Assembly (NCBI GenBank): GCA_963971575.1
Contig: OZ020619.1
Coordinates: 20,652,813-20,716,812 of the forward strand
DNA length: 64,000 nt
Origin: Liopterus haemorrhoidalis
Lineage: Eukaryota; Arthropoda; Insecta; Coleoptera; Dytiscidae
Direction: 5' to 3'
Made by a program: the position numbers and the translations under genes. The number at the start of each line of letters is the position of its first letter. Position 1 is the stretch's first letter. The notes beneath the pieces were generated by a model. That model made no database searches, was not told where the DNA came from, and was given only the letters and a program-made list of their open reading frames with translations. Of this stretch, positions 1 through 10,319 are shown piece after piece.

Positions 1-430
1 AAAGTATAATGTGAAACACAATACTTCCTTCCAACTTTCGATGCTACACTACAAACTACACTATTTTTGAATGACACTTGTATACTTCTCAGTCGTACCA
101 ACTACCAACTTTTTAGTTTTTGTTTACAACTTAACTTTTAGTTTATTAAGTTGATAAGAAGTTTATTTAGAACATATAATTAAATATAAACTTAGCACAA
201 TTAAACAATATTTATAAATTGGTTACTAGAATTGGTTCTATAACCAAACTGTTGTGTGTCACCTGAACAAAAAAAAATTTAAGTTGGCAGTGAAGAGTAT
301 CACAAAGTAATAAAAGATGAAAGGTATCGCTGTCTCTTATTTTTTCCCCCACTTTATTCTGTAGTATCAACAGTTGAAATGACATCAGAGTTGGATAGTA
401 TTGAAAGAAGTATTATGTAGAACGGACTTA
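1..430. repeat. dispersed repeat, diverged copy at 40565-41030
   Basis: This non-coding AT-rich stretch aligns by eye, in the same orientation, with 40565-41030. Shared blocks include ATAATGTGAAA.ACAATACTTC near the start, AAGTTGGCAG.GA.AAGTATCA in the middle and a TTGG..AGTATTGAA block near the end. No ORF or terminal structure is visible. The left boundary is lost at the window edge. It is probably an old transposon copy of unknown class. Confidence 0.5.
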
Positions 431-684
431 ATATATTTGCTTGTACGTCTCCGTCTATCCGTCTGTCTTCATATAAAGGGATTGGGCTCAACAGCGCTAT
501 GAAGTGACGCCAAGCGGATAAAAACTGAACTAGGCGAAACGAGTAATAGTTTATTGTTTACATCTGGTTTACATGTGTTTTCTCGTGTAGTTTGTGTTGC
601 TTTTAAACGTTAGTGTTGCAGTTTGTTTGTTATATTAACTTTTGATATCAATTATTATTCTTTTTTATATTACTTTATGTTATA

Positions 685-789
685 ATGAGTTATTATAACA
701 CAAATTGCTGTGTGTTTGGCTGTCACTCTAGAAAAGGAAATATTTACTTCCACTATTTTCCAAATGAGAAACAATTTGTGAATTGTTAA
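685..789 (+). pseudogene. THAP zinc-finger N-terminal fragment
   Basis: The 34-codon frame starts MSYYNTNCCVFGCHSRKG and continues to FHYFP before stopping. The spacing of the cysteines in NCCVFGC and the FHYFP block match the start of THAP (C2CH) domains, which read C-x(2-4)-C then F-x-FP. The later tryptophan, the second C..H pair and the AVPTIF block are absent, so this is a truncated copy. It sits inside an inverted-repeat-bounded element and is most likely the 5' end of a dead transposase gene, not a host gene. An intron after the first exon cannot be excluded. Confidence 0.5.
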
Positions 790-970
790 TAAATTTGATG
801 TTGTGGAAAAGATAATAACAAACTAGTATTTATTAAACAAATTAAATAAAAAACAAACACTAAATTATAAAAATCCTTCTCGAACATAATTAAATATCTA
901 CCCGTGTAATTTTAATGCAGAATTTGGGCAAGCGGTCTTAAATTCTGTACGCAGCTTTTCTAATACATTT

Positions 971-1291
971 TCACTGAACCTTCAGTGCCTTACAGGTGCA
1001 GGACATATTTAAAACTTCAACATCATTACTAAATTTTAATTTCCCAGTGACTTCGTGAGGTGGTGATCTCAAACTACTTGTTTGTAAACATAACCCATAT
1101 ATGTCGACATGCTCATCATTTTTGACCAAAATTCCGCACAACATAAGATGTCCGGCGTTTAACAACTCTTCTCCTTCAACTACACACCTAGAAGAAGGTG
1201 TTGCACTTAAAAAAATTAAATAATTTAATAAGGATAGCTGTTTATTATCCATTGCAAATCGATGATTTAACATGTAAACAAATATGGACAA
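971..1291 (-). pseudogene. SWIM/YqaJ-type transposon protein fragment
   Basis: This 106-aa minus-strand frame contains the order EGEELLNAGHLMLCGILVK, GLCLQTS, PPHEVTGKL and MSCTCKA. I recognise this order from a family of transposon-associated insect proteins in which a SWIM-type zinc finger (CxC followed by CxH) precedes a YqaJ-like nuclease domain. Here the frame ends just after CTCKA, so the second half of the SWIM motif and any nuclease are missing. It is probably a remnant of the same element as the THAP fragment, although it reads in the opposite direction. The family assignment is from memory of motif order and needs a profile search. Confidence 0.4.
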
Positions 1292-1394
1292 CTTTCACAT
1301 TACTCGTTTCAATCAGCTGTTCATAGCGCTCGTAGCGCCGCCATCGGGCATTGTTGTATCCAATAGTTCTCTGTCAGAACGTTAGAAATTGTGG

Positions 1395-1607
1395 TTATGC
1401 AGCTGGACCTGATTCTGTAATGTATCGCATAAGGTAACATGCCCTGTAACGTTTTTGTCTAGTTTGAACGAGATCACGCGCACAAGCTGCGCAGTTTGCA
1501 AAGCGGTCGACATGATCCGTTCTGTGTCGGTTTTTGTTGAGAACATAAAGGAATCCGCAGGTAGTTTTGACGCACGCAAACATGGACGTTTGACACAAAG
1601 TTAACAT
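1395..1607 (-). other. small CpG-rich ORF, unrecognised
   Basis: A 70-aa minus-strand frame lies in a locally CpG-rich patch (CGCGCACAAGCTGCGC) that stands out from AT-rich surroundings. From its second methionine it reads MFACVKTTCGF and continues with several Cys and Arg residues. A second, overlapping minus-strand frame of 65 aa (1382-1579) is equally open, so neither is clearly coding. I recognise no domain. It could be an exon of a transposon gene or chance openness in GC-richer DNA. Confidence 0.15.
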
Positions 1608-2141
1608 AACCTAGAATAGATAGTAAATGTTAGTTAATAAAGTTTCGCCAGAAGTTTAGGTTCTTTAAAATGTTTAGTGTGCTGTATACATTATACATAT
1701 GAAGTTTTAACAAGAATTTGATAAAACTACAATGTAAAGTTTATTCAAACCTAACATATCTTGACCCAGCAAATCTGGAGTATTTTTTTTTATTCTACGA
1801 AACTTTGCGCAAAATGAGTTACATTGTGCATTTAAAATGCCCTCTAACTGAAATTTGAATTTTTTATTTATTTCTACTCTCGAGCATTACCTTACGTAAT
1901 AATGATAATATGGACACAGCTCTACATGTAGTTCTTTCCCACATTGGTAAAATACTGATACCATGAAAATCACATTGCGCATGTGTAATGGACAAATGAA
2001 AATCTCTAAATCGTAGATAACTTTCCCAAAGAAATTTGATATTTAAAGAAAGAAATATATTTTTTTATGATTTTTTTATCATGTTATTTTATCGAGAATA
2101 AACTTTTTAGACATTTTATGATCCTATAATATAATACGCCT

Positions 2142-2200
2142 GTTTGTATGTTCGACCGGTCATTTTGTATGTTCGTATGTTCGACCGGTCGTTTCTTCAT
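2142..2200. repeat. short tandem repeat around GTATGTTCGACCGGTC
   Basis: The unit GTATGTTCGACCGGTC occurs twice about 30 bases apart, with a partial TTTGTATGTTCG between. It is non-coding and has no other recognised role. Confidence 0.5.
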
Positions 2201-2692
2201 TCCCCGATAGAGGCGCGCATATGTTAATTATTTATGTCAAAATTGTTTAAAATATATTGTTGATGCAATAATAGTGAATTTTCTACGAACACTTTTTATA
2301 ATTATTATAAGATGCAATAATAGTGAATATTCTACGAACAATTTTATAATAATTGATAGAATTGTAAGAAATGATTGTTTATGTATTGGACAGTAGTGTG
2401 CTGTGAATTTTTGTTTTGAGTGTTGACAATAAATTAGTAAAAATGTCAGTTGTGTTTTTCATTAAAAAATCACTTCACAATTATTAATTTAGTTGTGAAA
2501 TACACGGATCGGTTTTTTTACGAAACAAAACACAGAAAAACGGGCCAATGTTTACAATATCCCCCTTCAAACTTTATACAGATGGCAGCACATAACGACT
2601 ACACTAAATAATTCAAGAATTGTCAGTGGCTCTAAAACAATGGTTTCTAGAAGCGAGCTAACCATCTTCTAGTTTAATGACAAAACACTATC

Positions 2693-2712
2693 TTAGGTTA
2701 GGTTAGGTTAGT
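2693..2712 (+). repeat. TTAGG-like run (about 3.5 units)
   Basis: TTAGGTTAGGTTAGGTTAG matches the canonical insect telomere unit TTAGG. It lies inside a dispersed repeat whose other units contain a single CTTAGGTTATGG, so local slippage of that sequence explains it better than true telomeric DNA. Confidence 0.5.
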
Positions 2713-3205
2713 AAGTGTTTGGTTAGAAGAAGCCGAGCGAAGCGAGCTACCCATCTTCTAGTTTAATGACAAAAATAAAAGTTCTGCACAGTCCCTCTTG
2801 TTTCGAATCTCTGTATATTAAACAAATGACATGTGTTTGACGTATGCGCAAGTGTGAAGTGGGATGTTGTAAACACTTACCGAAAAACGTTATCCTTCCG
2901 TGATATTCGACATTTTTGATTAAAATTATTATTAGCAGAAAAATAATTATTTTAAAAAATATTTGGTTTTGATGAAAGTAAGAAAAATGTGACTTTTTTT
3001 TCTTTATTATTATTTTTTCAATGCTTTATTATTTTTTTATTTCTACGATTTATAGGACAAGATTTACAATATCCCACTGCAAACTCTATACAGACTGCAG
3101 CACATAACGACTACACTAAATAATTCAAGAATTATCAGTGGCTCTAAAACAAAGGTTTCTGTTTATTTATCACATTAAAATATCATTTACCTTTAGTTTA
3201 GGTTA

Positions 3206-3545
3206 GATTCACCTTAAAAGCACTATCTTAGGTTATGGTTGATAACTTTTTTTTTTTTTATAAACCACCTAAAAATAAATTGTATTTTAACTGTTCTGTG
3301 CAGGGCTAGGGACAGTGATTCACCTTAAAAGCACTATCTTAGGTTATGGTTGATAACTGTTTATTTATTTTTTTTTATAAACCACCTAAAAATAAATTGT
3401 ATTTTAACTGTTCTGCGCAGGGCCAGGGACAGTGATTCACCTTAAAAGCACTATCTTAGGTTATGGTTGATAACTGTTTATTTTTTTGTTTTTTTATAAA
3501 CCACCTAAAAATAAATTGTGTTTTAAAAGTTCTGCACAGTCCCAC
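3206..3545 (+). repeat. three tandem copies of a ~115-bp unit
   Basis: The unit begins GATTCACCTTAAAAGCACTA, runs through a poly-T stretch and ATAAACCACCTAAAAATAAA, and ends near TTCTG.GCAGGG.. Three consecutive copies differ mainly in poly-T length and a few substitutions. One unit of the same sequence is present, inverted, in the related copy near 34025-34130. The array is therefore a local expansion within the dispersed repeat. Confidence 0.7.
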
Positions 3546-3650
3546 CTGTTTAAAATCTCTGTATATTGAACAAATGACGTGTGTGTGACGCATGCACAGT
3601 GTTCAGTGGGATATTGTAAATCTACCCCCTGATTTGAGATATAGTGTAAG

Positions 3651-3741
3651 TACGCTTTTTTCCGTGTGTGTATTTTTTCATGTGTGCTTTTTTCCGTGTG
3701 CGTATTAATCCGTGTGCGTTTTTTCCGTGTGCGTATTTTTA
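3651..3741 (+). repeat. minisatellite of TTTTTTCCGTGTGCGTATT units
   Basis: Four to five imperfect copies of an 18-20-base unit built around TTTTCCGTGTGCGTAT. Non-coding. Confidence 0.6.
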
Positions 3742-3923
3742 TATTATATAAGAAAATGGAAAATTAATTTTAATAAATATATTTTAAATTTAACGTCTCA
3801 AATCATTTTTAGTTTTAACATTATAAATATAATGCACTGAGTGAAAATTAATCGTTTTCCCATCTTAAAAAGTTAATGAATTAATAATTCGGAATAATGC
3901 TCATTATTTGTCCAGTTTTTAAT

Positions 3924-4020
3924 AATGGGCGAAGAGTTGATTCAATTTGAATTGGATGAAGTTAGGAGTATGGCTAGAGAAAGAAGTCTGAGGTGTCGAG
4001 CAAGTTCCACATTAAGGTAA
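3924..4020 (+). other. exon-like short ORF within the dispersed repeat
   Basis: ATG at 3924 opens a 31-codon frame (MGEELIQFELDEVRSMARER and 11 more residues) that ends in TAA. The TAA lies within AAG|GTAATGA, a plausible splice donor, so the frame may be a coding exon ending at 4016. The inverted copy at 33735-33815 keeps most of this stretch but has lost the ATG. Its charged composition and its survival in two copies hint at a transposon-encoded protein. I recognise no family. Confidence 0.25.
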
Positions 4021-4173
4021 TGATTTGTTTGCCAACACAGTTGGCAACGGGTGCACTAGTATATGTATATAGGCGCTCTGTGGGCTTTCTTCACTTAAAT
4101 CATATCCTGCCTACGAAGTCTTGAAATGTTTGAGAAATAAAATTTTTCTAAAAATATTTAATCACCTACACTA

Positions 4174-4700
4174 TAGTCGGATTGCTAATAAGTGACTGTT
4201 CGTTGCTACAAGTATCGATATTCAATACTATATGCTTTCTCTGTCTATATCATTATAATTATTTGCATACCCATATTAACGTATAGTGACTCAAGTTGAC
4301 AACTAACCTTCAAAATTATTTGAATAAAAAACAAAGCATTAGAAAGAAATAGCATGATTCCTAGATATCTTTACTAATTAGGGCGCGAAAATAAATTTAC
4401 AGCAGTACTCAAACAAACAAAATTATTAATTTTAAAGTAATAATTATAAATAAGGAAAAATTTATACTCATACGTAAATTTTGGATTTTAATTTGTTGTT
4501 TATTCCAGCAGATTAAAAAGTTTGTGAATTTAATAATTGACAGCAAGCCATATTTTAATTAATATTTATTACCAGACACTGACAGTTAAGACAAATAACA
4601 AAACACATTTTTAAAATCGCTGAAAAATGGTAACTAGATTATTATATGAATGCATTACTTGATACATACATGTAACAGTCACCTATCAGCAATCCGACTA
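4174..4700. mobile_element. 527-bp MITE, TA target duplication
   Basis: Inverted ends TAGTCGGATTGCTAATAAGT and, from the right, TAGTCGGATTGCTGATAGGT are both flanked by TA (4172-4173 and 4701-4702). There is no coding capacity. The TA duplication and paired ends place it with Tc1/mariner-type non-autonomous elements. Confidence 0.75.
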
Positions 4701-4779
4701 TAATGGGCATAACTTTCAAAACACAAAATTTTCAGGAAGATAAAAAAATTTAACCCATAAATTTTACTACTTATAATTT

Positions 4780-5160
4780 TTGGACAATTATTAAATATTT
4801 TTTAAGGAGTAAAACTAAGAAAAATGAAAATATTAATTTTTACATTCTACCGGGGATTACGACTGTCCATCTACTAGCTTATCAGTTGGTCAGGATGAAA
4901 AGGAACGAGAACAAATTTTAAATAAACTTGTAGTAATACGAATTTGTATTAATATTTGTATCATAACTAATTTTTGATGGGATGTACCAAACAATGATTA
5001 AAATTAAAAAAAGTTGTTCAAAGAGTTTGTCTAAATTTGTTGAATTTAAGGGTTACCTCCATTAGCCTAATATGTATCGAACGCTGGAAAAAAGATGTAA
5101 ACATTATATTTTCTTATTGGTGGGCTTTACAAAATCCGCCGAACGATTTTTCGCCGATTG
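4780..5160 (+). repeat. dispersed repeat shared with 7270-8075
   Basis: The stretch aligns with 7270-7448 plus 7905-8075, for example TCAGTTG.TCAGGATGAAAAG and GTAAACATTATATTT.TTATT. The second copy is interrupted by the pogo-like MITE at 7449-7904. This copy therefore holds the uninterrupted (empty) site near 4929-4938. Confidence 0.65.
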
Positions 5161-5406
5161 TCGATTGCTGATGTAACGTATATACGTAATAAGTGAGATA
5201 TTTTACAATTTTAGTTTCAGGGCATTCTCCTGCAACTCCCCAAATATTTATCCAAGCATAGAACAAAAAAGATTTGTTGTTATGTTTTAATCAATTTTTG
5301 TCATGTTTTTTTTTTTAATATCTGTTAATTGAAATATTTCAAGTTTTTTATCCCCTTATTTATATTTTTCCCCGCTTCTTTAGAATGAGAATTTTAAGAT
5401 GCCATA

Positions 5407-6087
5407 CAGGGACGGCTCAAAACGGTATGCAGGCGATACGCCGCATCGGGGCGCCACGATCAAGGGGCACCGAGTCGAAGAAAAAGTTTATAGCCTATTA
5501 CAATATCAAAATATCTGTAACTAAAATAATATTCATTTTTGTAATAAGTGTTGCGACCTATAATTAAATCTAGCAAAAACTACTTTTATTTACTGGGCGG
5601 CACTTCAGGCTTCTAGTAAGGGGGGGGGGGGACGAAAGGAGATTTAGAAAAAACTCATCTTTTATTGGGCAGCAATTCAGGCTTCTAGTAAGGGGGGGTC
5701 AAGGAGGAAATTTATAAAAAACTACTTTTTATACTGGCCGGCACTTCAGGCTTTTAGTAAAGGGGGGGGGGTCAAGAAGGATTTTAGAAAAAAACTACTT
5801 TTTTACTGGGCGGCACTTCAGGATTCTAGTAAAAGGGGGGTGCCAGAAAGGAAATTTGGAAAAAAACTCCTTTTTTTACTGGGCAGCACTTCAGGCTTCT
5901 AGTAAAAGGGGGTCCCATGCAAGGAAATGTAGCGAAAAAATAAAAATCTAAAATGCTTCTTTCGATATATTATTTTTTTATAACATGTTTTTTTTAACAA
6001 TGTTTTTTTGTTACTATACCAAAGATGGCATAGTAACCTAGATCCTAATTTTGCATCGGGGCGCCAGGTACCCTTGAGCCGGCACTG
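5407..6087. mobile_element. hAT-type element with internal minisatellite
   Basis: The ends CAGGGACGGCTCAA and TTGAGCCGGCACTG are inverted relatives, flanked on both sides by the 8-bp duplication ATGCCATA (5399-5406 and 6088-6095). A block with GCATCGGGGCGCCA also appears near both ends in direct orientation. The centre is a tandem array (5578-5935). No transposase is left, so the copy is non-autonomous. Confidence 0.85.
5578..5935 (+). repeat. five-copy ~68-bp minisatellite
   Basis: The unit contains ACTGGGCGGCACTTCAGG, then CTTCTAGTAA, a G-run of 6-13 bases and a purine-rich stretch with AAAAAACTACTTTT. Five imperfect copies are present, differing chiefly in G-run length. GGCACTTCAGG resembles no terminal motif of the surrounding hAT element. 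Confidence 0.8.
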
Positions 6088-6095
6088 ATGCCATA

Positions 6096-6760
6096 TAATC
6101 TTTGTTTGGCCCTGATTAAACCCTGTCAGCTTACCAAAATACGTGAAAATATGTCCAGGCGTTTTTGTGTGAACCACTGACAAAAAAAAAAAAAAAAACA
6201 AACAAACAGTCAGAAATTGATTTATTTGCGGAAATCTTATAATTATCTGATAAGTGTAGAAAATAATAAGGACGAAAAAATAAATAAAAATAAAACAGAT
6301 GTAGCCTCTATTTTATTTATAGACAAGATAATTATAAGGAACTTTTACAAGCGTTTAACAAATATCGTTTTTAAATATCATCCATCCATTTTATGCATTG
6401 ACGACCTCTTCATTTTCTGCTCAGTGGAGTATATCTCGTAGTATGTAATCTACTCTAGCAGCTTACATCCTTAAAACTGTTGATGACGAAATTTAATATG
6501 ATTATTTCATTTTATTCTTATTCGCGTGTTACATATTTAAAATGCAAAGGTCATACAACTGATAATGTGTTGCCCCATGAACGTATCATTGGATTACTTG
6601 TGTCATATGTATCTGCTCGAAAGGAAGAAGTCCACATAAAATCCAGATTAGAATGGAAATTTTTATTTTTCGGTACAAGATAATCAGTTATGATCACAAA
6701 CATTTGGAAAACAACTGGCATTCATAGGTGTTAATATATTTTTTAAATATTATTAAAAAA
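6096..6760. other. stretch with no supported gene
   Basis: Two short plus-strand frames (74 aa at 6217, 67 aa at 6480) occupy this interval. They have no recognisable motif, AT-driven composition and no splice context I trust. I found no terminal repeats here. Confidence 0.3.
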
Positions 6761-6764
6761 ATAA

Positions 6765-7270
6765 GATTATGTAATTACATAGCCCTACAAAAAGAATTAA
6801 TATACTGTTACACCAGATTCTACTAAAAGTGAAATAAAAATATTGTTTGTATCCACTTTTCTAGGTTATGTTATTATTTGATATAATTCTCCAAATTCCA
6901 TCTGCACTTTCTGTTCTACAATTATTTAACAGCGGTAAGCAGCGTGTGAGAATAAGTAAATAAATAAATTAACACTTCATTAATTTATATTAAAATTTAA
7001 AAAAATGGTAAAAAGAAAAAATCTATTTAATTTAAACGTTCAGAAAATTTCTATTCATTTAAAATTTCGTATCAGTATTATTAATATTACGAAATAAAAC
7101 TTTTTTCGGTTAGTTCCACCAGTTTTTCGATCTCACTCAATACTAGTATATCGACAGTTATGTCATTGTCATCCAAGAATTAATCTCAAACTAAACTTAA
7201 AATTTAACAAACAAATTATATCAGTCTACAATTGACCGTAATAAAGTATTAAAAATAATGAGTTAGTAAA
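6765..7270 (+). repeat. dispersed repeat, further copies at 8085-8210 and 9520-9925
   Basis: The blocks CATCTGCACTTT.TGTTCTA, CACCAGTTTTTC.ATCTCACT and GTATTAAAAA.AATGAGTTAG recur in the same order at 9520-9925. The first part (TACTGTTACACCAGATTCTA) recurs at 8120. The copies are moderately diverged and carry no coding sequence. Confidence 0.6.
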
Positions 7271-7448
7271 CCGTAAATTTTTAGAGAATTATTAAATATT
7301 TTTTAAACTAAGAAAAATGAAAATATCAATTTTTACATTCTACCGAGGCTTACGACTGTGGATTCTACTGGCTCATCAGTTGTTCAGGATGAAAAGGAAC
7401 GAGAACAAAATTGCACAAATATATTTTACTGTAAATAAATTTGTAGTA

Positions 7449-7904
7449 CAGTAAAACCTCGATATAACGGACCTCGATACAACGGACTTCGGATATAACG
7501 GACAGCATGTAAGCGATCGTAAACTGCACGTGACTGCACACTCGGGGAATCACCCGAGTAGTGGGCAGGAATTCGCAATTTTAGAGAGTTAATAATTAAG
7601 AAACAACAAACTTCAAAAATCCAAACAAAATTTCATACCTTTTTCAAACCAGTGTCACCGAAACCAGGAAGTTCAAAAACAAACATTGACGACTCTCCTC
7701 AACGGCCGTATAGTAACATATCATCTGAAGACGAATAAAGTACAATTTTAAAGAGTAATTAGAATGTAAACTTTCGTTTATAATATATTTCTATTTGATA
7801 GTTAACAAATAGCTTGTTCAGAAAATTTATTTTTATATAACGGACATTCGGCTATATCGGACACCCCGTTACCCGCATTGGTCCGTTATATCGAGGTTCC
7901 ACTG
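7449..7904. mobile_element. pogo/Tigger-like MITE
   Basis: The ends CAGTAAAACCTCGATATAAC and, from the right, CAGTGGAACCTCGATATAAC are flanked by TA on both sides. Internal repeats of ATAACGGAC sit beside the ends. This terminal sequence is typical of pogo/Tigger elements. The site is demonstrably an insertion, because the repeat copy at 4780-5160 keeps the uninterrupted target. Confidence 0.9.
7655..7739 (+). pseudogene. possible C-terminal tail of a pogo transposase
   Basis: A short frame ends SPQRPYSNISSDDE followed by a stop, inside the pogo-like MITE. Acidic serine/aspartate-rich tails of this kind close many pogo/Jerky-type transposases. Nothing of the DDE core remains. The assignment rests mainly on its position inside the element. 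Confidence 0.3.
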
Positions 7905-8671
7905 TAATACAAATTTTGGCTGGAATGTGCCAAACAATGAGTAAAACTAAAAAATGCAATTTGTCTAAATTTTTTAAATTTGAGGGTTGTTTCCATTAAC
8001 CTAATAGGCATCAAACGCTGGAAAAGAAATGTAAACATTATATTTCTTATTGGTGGGCTGGACAAAATCGTAATGTATATCGATTATGTAATTACATAGC
8101 ACCTGAAAAAAGAAATAATATACTGTTACACCAGATTCTACTAAAAGTGAAATAAAAATATTGTTTGTATCTAGTTTTCTACTTTATGTTATTATTATTT
8201 CATATTTTAAATTATGTAAGTTAAATATTAGAAATCATGTAATCTTTTCATGAAAAAATTCGTATCTCACAAAACTATAATATTGGTAGCATAACGTAGT
8301 TTTGTGAGATAGAGTCCATTTACCATAACTATGAGATGACGTCACAGTTGAAAAACTTCCCTTGTTGCCAAATTGCCTTGTTCGCAAATTGTCAAAAAAG
8401 TTAGGTTATATCGAACTACTTCTAAAAAGATATTGGAAACCTATATTTCCTATGGAGAAAAGGAATTAATGTAAATAATGATGCACAGCAGTTCTTTCCT
8501 ACCGATTACTTTAAATTTTTGGTTTAAATTATATTAGTGTGTAGTATTTAAGTGTGTAATGTAGTACTAAACAAAAAAATTAAAATTTCAGTGCATAAGA
8601 ATCATCAGAAATAATTGTTTTTAGAAATGTGTCGTGTTCTTTTCATACTTTTTATACAATTTACTTTAATG

Positions 8672-8703
8672 TTTCGCCTGGTGTCACATTGACACCAGGC
8701 GTG
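8672..8703. repeat. short stem-loop CGCCTGGTGTCA / TGACACCAGGCG
   Basis: Perfect 12-base arms surround a short AT spacer. The role is unknown. It may be the terminal hairpin of a degraded element. Confidence 0.5.
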
Positions 8704-8979
8704 TTCCGAGTCACTCTCCGAGCTTGCTTCCCGAACTCACCTAAAGATATCGGAAAGCATGGATAAAAAGTCAAATTTTTTATCATTTGTTGAGAAATTT
8801 TTGAATATTTGAATTTCAGATGTTCGATACAATTATACTTCGAATAATGAATATTCAATTATTATTGCCAGTGTCGAACAGTTTATTACCGCTAGCTGCA
8901 AATAATTAATAAGAGACAAAACCAACCTTTGAGCACGGCTACTAAGAGCTTTCGACATTTTTATTACAATAATATTTTG

Positions 8980-9143
8980 AGATGAGGAAGTAATGGTATT
9001 CGGACTGGTCAGAAATTAAAATTAAAACAATATTTTAACTTCGCTAACGTTTCGATTTAATATTAAATCGAAACGTTAGCGAAGTTAAAATATTGTTTTA
9101 ATTTTAATTTCTGACCAGTCCGAATACCATTACTTCCTCATCT
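8980..9143. repeat. perfect 164-bp palindrome
   Basis: The left arm begins AGATGAGGAAGTAATGGTAT and the right arm is its exact reverse complement, with the centre at 9061/9062 (CGATTTAAT|ATTAAATCG). I checked all 82 positions by eye and found no mismatch and no spacer. A perfect palindrome this long is unstable during replication, so it is either very recent or an assembly artefact at a hairpin. No related sequence was seen elsewhere in the window. Confidence 0.9.
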
Positions 9144-9519
9144 TATTATATTTTACGGACGTAACCATCTAATTCAAGTCAATAATATTTTGTTTAATGA
9201 AAAATAAAATTTAACCTCACAAAATGTAACGTAACACGTAAATGTCAAACCTGACTAAAAACGACTGAACAATACAGTCTTAAGCTGGCAACGCGTAAAA
9301 TTCTTACCAATATTAAATAAATAAATGTACTAACTTAGTTATGGATTGATGTTGGTTAAATCAAATCATGACATTGATACTTAATTTAACCAAGTGTTAC
9401 ATCATCTCATATTTATTTTGAATGGAGTGTATATATTTTTTTCACATAAAGAATATCCTGTATTCTAATATTTAACAAAAAATGTAAATATTGAGTTACG
9501 ACCATCTTCGTAGGATGGG

Positions 9520-9925
9520 TGGATTTGACATAATTCTCCAAATTTCATCTGCACTTTGTGTTCTATAATTATTTAATCGCGGTAAGAAGCGTGTGAGAAT
9601 AAAATAAATAACTTAACACTTCATGAATTTATATTAAAATTTAAAAAATGGTGAATAGAAAAAATCTATTTAATTTAAATCTTCAGAAAATTTCGTTTTA
9701 ATTCAAATTTCGTATCAGTATTATTAATATTAAGATATAAAACATTATTTCGGCTAGTTTCACCAGTTTTTCAATCTCACTCGATACTGGTATTTCGACA
9801 GTGATGTCATTGTCAAGAATTTATCTCAAACTAAACTTAAAAAACAAATTAAATTTAACAAACAAATTATATTAATCTACAGTTGACCGTAAAAAAGTAT
9901 TAAAAAATAATGAGTTAGTAAACCT
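9520..9925 (+). repeat. dispersed repeat, second copy of 6880-7270
   Basis: The order of blocks is the same as at 6880-7270, with point differences and small indels. It is followed almost directly by the TA-flanked MITE at 9983. Confidence 0.6.
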
Positions 9926-9982
9926 TAAAGTACATATCCAAAATAAAATATTTCGCCAAATTAAAAATGTCTCATTTTATTA

Positions 9983-10300
9983 CACTCATACCTCGCTTTA
10001 CGGCCTAGATACGTTCCGGAAAAGTTGGCCGCAAAGCGAAAAGCCGTATAACGAATCAATTCCGAATTCTCAAAACCAAGATCATTTGCTAGGTTCAATA
10101 TGGTTTGTCGAAGTTCAGAAATAGAATCAACTTAAGGATCATTAGTTTTTATTCTTTCTGGCCATATTTTTTTCACATTTATTATTTTTTTGGCCGTTTA
10201 ACGAAACATTTTGGGTCGTATATCGAAAAAGTGACATAATTAAATAGGCCGTTATAGCGAAAAGCCGTATAAAGAGCGGCCGTATAGCGAGGTATGAGTG
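9983..10300. mobile_element. 318-bp MITE, TA target duplication
   Basis: The inverted ends CACTCATACCTCGCTTTACG and, from the right, CACTCATACCTCGCTATACG are flanked by TA (9981-9982 and 10301-10302). Internal AAGCGAAAAGCCGTATAACG-type sequence repeats on both sides. There is no coding sequence. The ends and TA duplication suggest a pogo-related non-autonomous element. Confidence 0.85.
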
Positions 10301-10319
10301 TATTCTAATGCCAGGTTCC

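Larger units (their letters stand above)
493..1330. mobile_element. degraded DNA element with THAP and SWIM-like fragments
   Basis: Two inverted ends share the blocks GCGCTATGAA, CGAAACGAGTAAT and TTTACATG; the right-hand version reads inward from about 1330. Between them lie a THAP-like N-terminus on the plus strand (685-789) and a cysteine-containing ORF on the minus strand (971-1291). A THAP domain is the DNA-binding domain of P-element-type transposases and of many insect transposon-derived genes. The boundaries are approximate because no clean target duplication was found. The convergent orientation of the two coding fragments suggests either a rearranged element or one that carries two genes. 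Confidence 0.45.
2370..4045 (+). repeat. large dispersed repeat, inverted copy at 33700-34757
   Basis: Segments of this region recur as the reverse complement at 33700-34757. Examples are AATCACTTCACAATTATTAA (about 2470), GTGTGACGCATGCACAG (about 3585) and the exon-like stretch at 3924-4020. The copy here is longer because it carries internal duplications: a 110-bp piece repeats at 2550 and 3055, and a ~115-bp piece is in three tandem copies at 3206-3545. It is probably an old DNA transposon. No terminal repeats could be fixed on this copy. Confidence 0.55.

Noticed and set aside
2693..2712. TTAGG run as a telomere or interstitial telomeric insertion
   Set aside because: Only about 3.5 units, and the surrounding repeat contains single CTTAGGTTATGG motifs from which it can arise by slippage.
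5578..5935. Regularly repeated units as a CRISPR array
   Set aside because: The ~68-bp units are joined head to tail without unique spacers, in a eukaryotic hAT element.
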